Shown here piece by piece: positions 62,132-63,994 of a stretch of 63,994 nt of DNA; the stretch's first letter is position 1, and the number at the start of each line of letters is the position of its first letter. Below the pieces are notes generated by a model. The model searched no databases. It saw nothing but the letters and a program-made list of their open reading frames with translations, and was not told where the DNA came from. The stretch covers positions 1-63,994 of the forward strand of contig JACNKP010000030.1 of assembly GCA_014381985.1 (NCBI GenBank). Reading direction: 5' to 3'. The stretch is from SAR92 clade bacterium. Lineage in GTDB: Bacteria; Pseudomonadota; Gammaproteobacteria; Pseudomonadales; Porticoccaceae. The position numbers and the translations under genes were made by a program.

Positions 62132-63028
62132 CTAGAGGTTAACTGAAGTGTTCTCATAGGTTATATGGCCTTCGCAGGCGCGACATATCAGCGCAACCTT
62201 CAGTGCGTGACTGCAGGGCTTATGGTGCAACAGAGCCCGAGCCGAGCCGGCGCCTTTCGCACCAGCATCCCACTCCATAAGCTGCACTATCAAGCCAATC
62301 AGCTCTTTTCCCGCGTCACTTGTGATGTACAGAAACCGATCAGGAAGATCTTGATACAGACGGGTAACACAGAGATCAAGGAGCTGCAGCTTGCGAAGGC
62401 GCGCAGACAAAACAGCTGGGTGCAATCCTGTCCATTTTTGAATGTGATCGAAACGATTATACCCCCGAAGAAGAGCATCCATAACTTTCAGGGCCTTCTG
62501 ATCCCCCAAGAAAATTGTGATTTTTGCTATTTTTGCGTTACTAGTGCGAAGATCGGCATTAATTTTATTGCTCGTCCTGTGGTTCAATGTACCCCCATGC
62601 TCATGCGCAAGGGCCTCTCCTTTAAAGAGAATATCCTGGGATAGAACCTCCCCGTAACAGGCCATGCAGGTGGTCTTGCAATGCAAAGGCGCCCCACATT
62701 CATGCACCCAGGGAGAAACAAAGGCTCCAGGACGCAAGTCCCACCGCAGCTGCCACTCTCTGGCTACAATGAGAATTGGAAACAACCCCTTACCCGCCTC
62801 AGTCAGCTTATACGTTCCTTTAGCACGCTTTGGCTGCGCACTTTTTACCACACAACCTGCAGCAACAAGCTTTGCAAGCCGATTACTCAGAGTGGACGGG
62901 GGTATTGAAATCACTGCGCTGAAGGCCGACCAACTGGATGCCCCATACATTAACTCCCGAACGATCAGCAGGCTCCAGTAGTCTCCCATAATCTCAAAAG
63001 CGCTAATATTTTTGCGTGCCGGAGTCAT
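62132..63028 (-). CDS. Tandem HxlR-type transcriptional regulator
   Basis: A 298-residue protein made of two HxlR winged-helix units. The first is residues about 8-95 (FEIMGDYWSLLIVRELMYGASSWSAF...IPPSTLSNRLAKLVAAGCV). The second is about 165-255 (FLGDQKALKVMDALLRGYNRFDHIQKW...LHPAVLSARLRKLQLLDL). Each is followed by a cysteine/histidine knuckle: HCKTTCMACYGEV and ICRACEGHI with preceding His. HxlR proteins usually are about 110-130 residues and dimerise. Here the dimer is covalent. It is divergent from the dioxygenase at 63154, and regulation of the cluster is likely. Confidence 0.87.
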   Translation of the reverse strand: MTPARKNISAFEIMGDYWSLLIVRELMYGASSWSAFSAVISIPPSTLSNRLAKLVAAGCVVKSAQPKRAKGTYKLTEAGKGLFPILIVAREWQLRWDLRPGAFVSPWVHECGAPLHCKTTCMACYGEVLSQDILFKGEALAHEHGGTLNHRTSNKINADLRTSNAKIAKITIFLGDQKALKVMDALLRGYNRFDHIQKWTGLHPAVLSARLRKLQLLDLCVTRLYQDLPDRFLYITSDAGKELIGLIVQLMEWDAGAKGAGSARALLHHKPCSHALKVALICRACEGHITYENTSVNL

Positions 63029-63062
63029 TTTCTATCCCTACGTATGTTTATGAATAGCTAGT

Positions 63063-63077
63063 ATTATTAATGAAGTT
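63063..63077 (+). promoter_or_regulatory. Shared promoter motif, copy 2
   Basis: ATTATTAATGAAGTT in the 125-base divergent region between the HxlR regulator and the second dioxygenase. It matches 61973-61987 in 14 of 15 bases. Confidence 0.45.
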
Positions 63078-63153
63078 ACTTTACCATAGCTCTAAGATAT
63101 GTGAACAACAAGTCAAACCCACTGTAGTCTAACATCTAATGAGAACCCGCATT

Positions 63154-63994
63154 ATGGATAGTGTAATAATTCACAACTCGCTGACTTTGAAAATGACCGA
63201 AGAGGGAAACGACTATCTGCACGATAGCTATCATGGTCCTGTCGACAAGGAAATAACGGCAATCGACCTTAAGGTAGTAGGGCAAATTCCATCGGATCTT
63301 GATGGGGTTTATATTCGTAACTCCCACAACCCTATTGAACATTCAATCAGCGGTCGCTATCACTGGTTTGATGGAGATGGCATGGTCCATGGGGTGGCTT
63401 TTAAGCAGGGCCAGGCTGACTATAGAAACCGTATGGTGATGACTGAGGGTTATTTAAAGGAACAGGAAGCGGGCGAAGGCTTGTACCCTGGCTTGCGCGA
63501 TGGGTTTCAAGCTGAAGATGGCCTGAAAAATAATTCCGGTACAGATGTTCTTCTCCATAATGGCGAATTCAAAACCATGTTTTCTCGTTGCGGTAAACCT
63601 TACAGGCTGGATCCTGTGGACTTTCACACAATTGGCGCAGAGGACTTCAATGGTGATTGGGTCAAGGGAGTTTCTGCCCATTCAAAAGTTGACGAGCGTA
63701 CCGGAGAATTTTTGTTCTTCAATTACAGCTTTCAGGAAGAACCCTATATGCAGTATGGGGTTGTCGACAAAAATAATAAACTGATTTGCGCTACTGACAT
63801 AGAGCTTCCCGGCCCTCGCCTACCCCATGATTGCTGGATCACCGAAAACTTCACCATAGTCCACGACTTGCCGCTATTTTGGGATCCTGAACTACTGGCA
63901 CAAAAAAAGAAGAAGCTGCTATTTGATCAGACTAAGGCATCACGATTCTGCGTTATACCTCGCTACGCTAAATGCGCTGATGTAGTCTGGTATG
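63154..63994 (+). CDS. Carotenoid-oxygenase-family dioxygenase (partial, runs off the end)
   Basis: The frame is open from ATG 63154 to the end of the window (280 codons). The product is related to the dioxygenase at 49246: shared LDGVYIRNSHNP, WFDGDGMVH, YMQYGVVDK, LPHDCWITENFTIVHDLPLF. It keeps the canonical first iron ligand, H176 in AHSKVDERTGEF, and the second, H225 in LPHD; the other two lie beyond the window. An in-frame ATG at 63193 is an alternative start. It cleaves a C=C bond of a stilbene-, isoeugenol- or apocarotenoid-like substrate by family analogy. Confidence 0.9.
   Translation, partial: MDSVIIHNSLTLKMTEEGNDYLHDSYHGPVDKEITAIDLKVVGQIPSDLDGVYIRNSHNPIEHSISGRYHWFDGDGMVHGVAFKQGQADYRNRMVMTEGYLKEQEAGEGLYPGLRDGFQAEDGLKNNSGTDVLLHNGEFKTMFSRCGKPYRLDPVDFHTIGAEDFNGDWVKGVSAHSKVDERTGEFLFFNYSFQEEPYMQYGVVDKNNKLICATDIELPGPRLPHDCWITENFTIVHDLPLFWDPELLAQKKKKLLFDQTKASRFCVIPRYAKCADVVWY

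Noticed and set aside
62165-62644. Long plus-strand frame of 159 codons opposite the HxlR gene
   Set aside because: It is antisense to a well-supported regulator, has no ribosome-binding site that I can see and its product has no domain-like pattern.

Overview
The window looks like chromosomal DNA of a marine, heterotrophic gammaproteobacterium, possibly of the SAR92/Porticoccaceae/Halieaceae type. The taxonomic call is an inference from gene content (a beta-1,3-glucan locus, a YedI/DUF808 protein, a RimK fusion, a sphingomonad-style TonB receptor) and is only moderately secure. No rRNA, tRNA, CRISPR array or intact transposase was seen.

Region 1 (1-2.0 kb) holds a convergent Ser/Thr protein kinase and PP2C phosphatase. 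Region 2 (2.0-13.1 kb) is a polysaccharide-utilisation locus: a clan GH-A hydrolase overlapping an FAD oxidoreductase, a GH17 beta-1,3-glucanase lipoprotein, a GH2-like hydrolase, a GPH-type sugar symporter and a very long GH94/GH149-type phosphorylase. Together they suggest uptake and intracellular phosphorolysis of laminarin-type oligosaccharides. Region 3 (13.1-20.8 kb) has a D-2-hydroxyacid dehydrogenase with a signal peptide, an SSS symporter, a CotH-domain lipoprotein and small secreted or membrane proteins.

Region 4 (20.9-35.2 kb) is core metabolism: RecQ, a homocysteine methyltransferase, a PhyH dioxygenase, acetoacetyl-CoA synthetase with a LysR regulator, YedI, and an Lrp-linked phenylalanine/tyrosine route (phhA-phhB, then hppD-VOC-FAH-maiA under a MarR regulator with a striking operator). 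The usual cupin homogentisate dioxygenase is absent and a VOC protein occupies its expected slot. The acetoacetate released could be activated by the nearby AacS. Region 5 (35.2-39.2 kb) has an integrase remnant, MscS, a CorA-like transporter and a RimB-RimK fusion.

Region 6 (39.5-47.8 kb) is a catabolic module (alpha/beta hydrolase, CMD protein, MDR reductase, aldehyde dehydrogenase, TetR, DUF1330, FAH-family protein, MFS) bounded on both sides by the same non-coding repeat, which resembles a tyrosine-integrase attachment region. Region 7 (48-64 kb) is a second, larger accessory cluster built of duplicated parts: two carotenoid-oxygenase-family dioxygenases, two similar SDRs and two similar alpha/beta hydrolases, plus an aldehyde dehydrogenase, a nitronate-monooxygenase-like flavoprotein, an acyl-CoA ligase, an MFS transporter, a TonB receptor, an XRE regulator and a tandem-HxlR regulator. 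It reads as a catabolic system for an alkene-bridged substrate (stilbenoid, phenylpropanoid or apocarotenoid). This is the best candidate for an undescribed system in the window.
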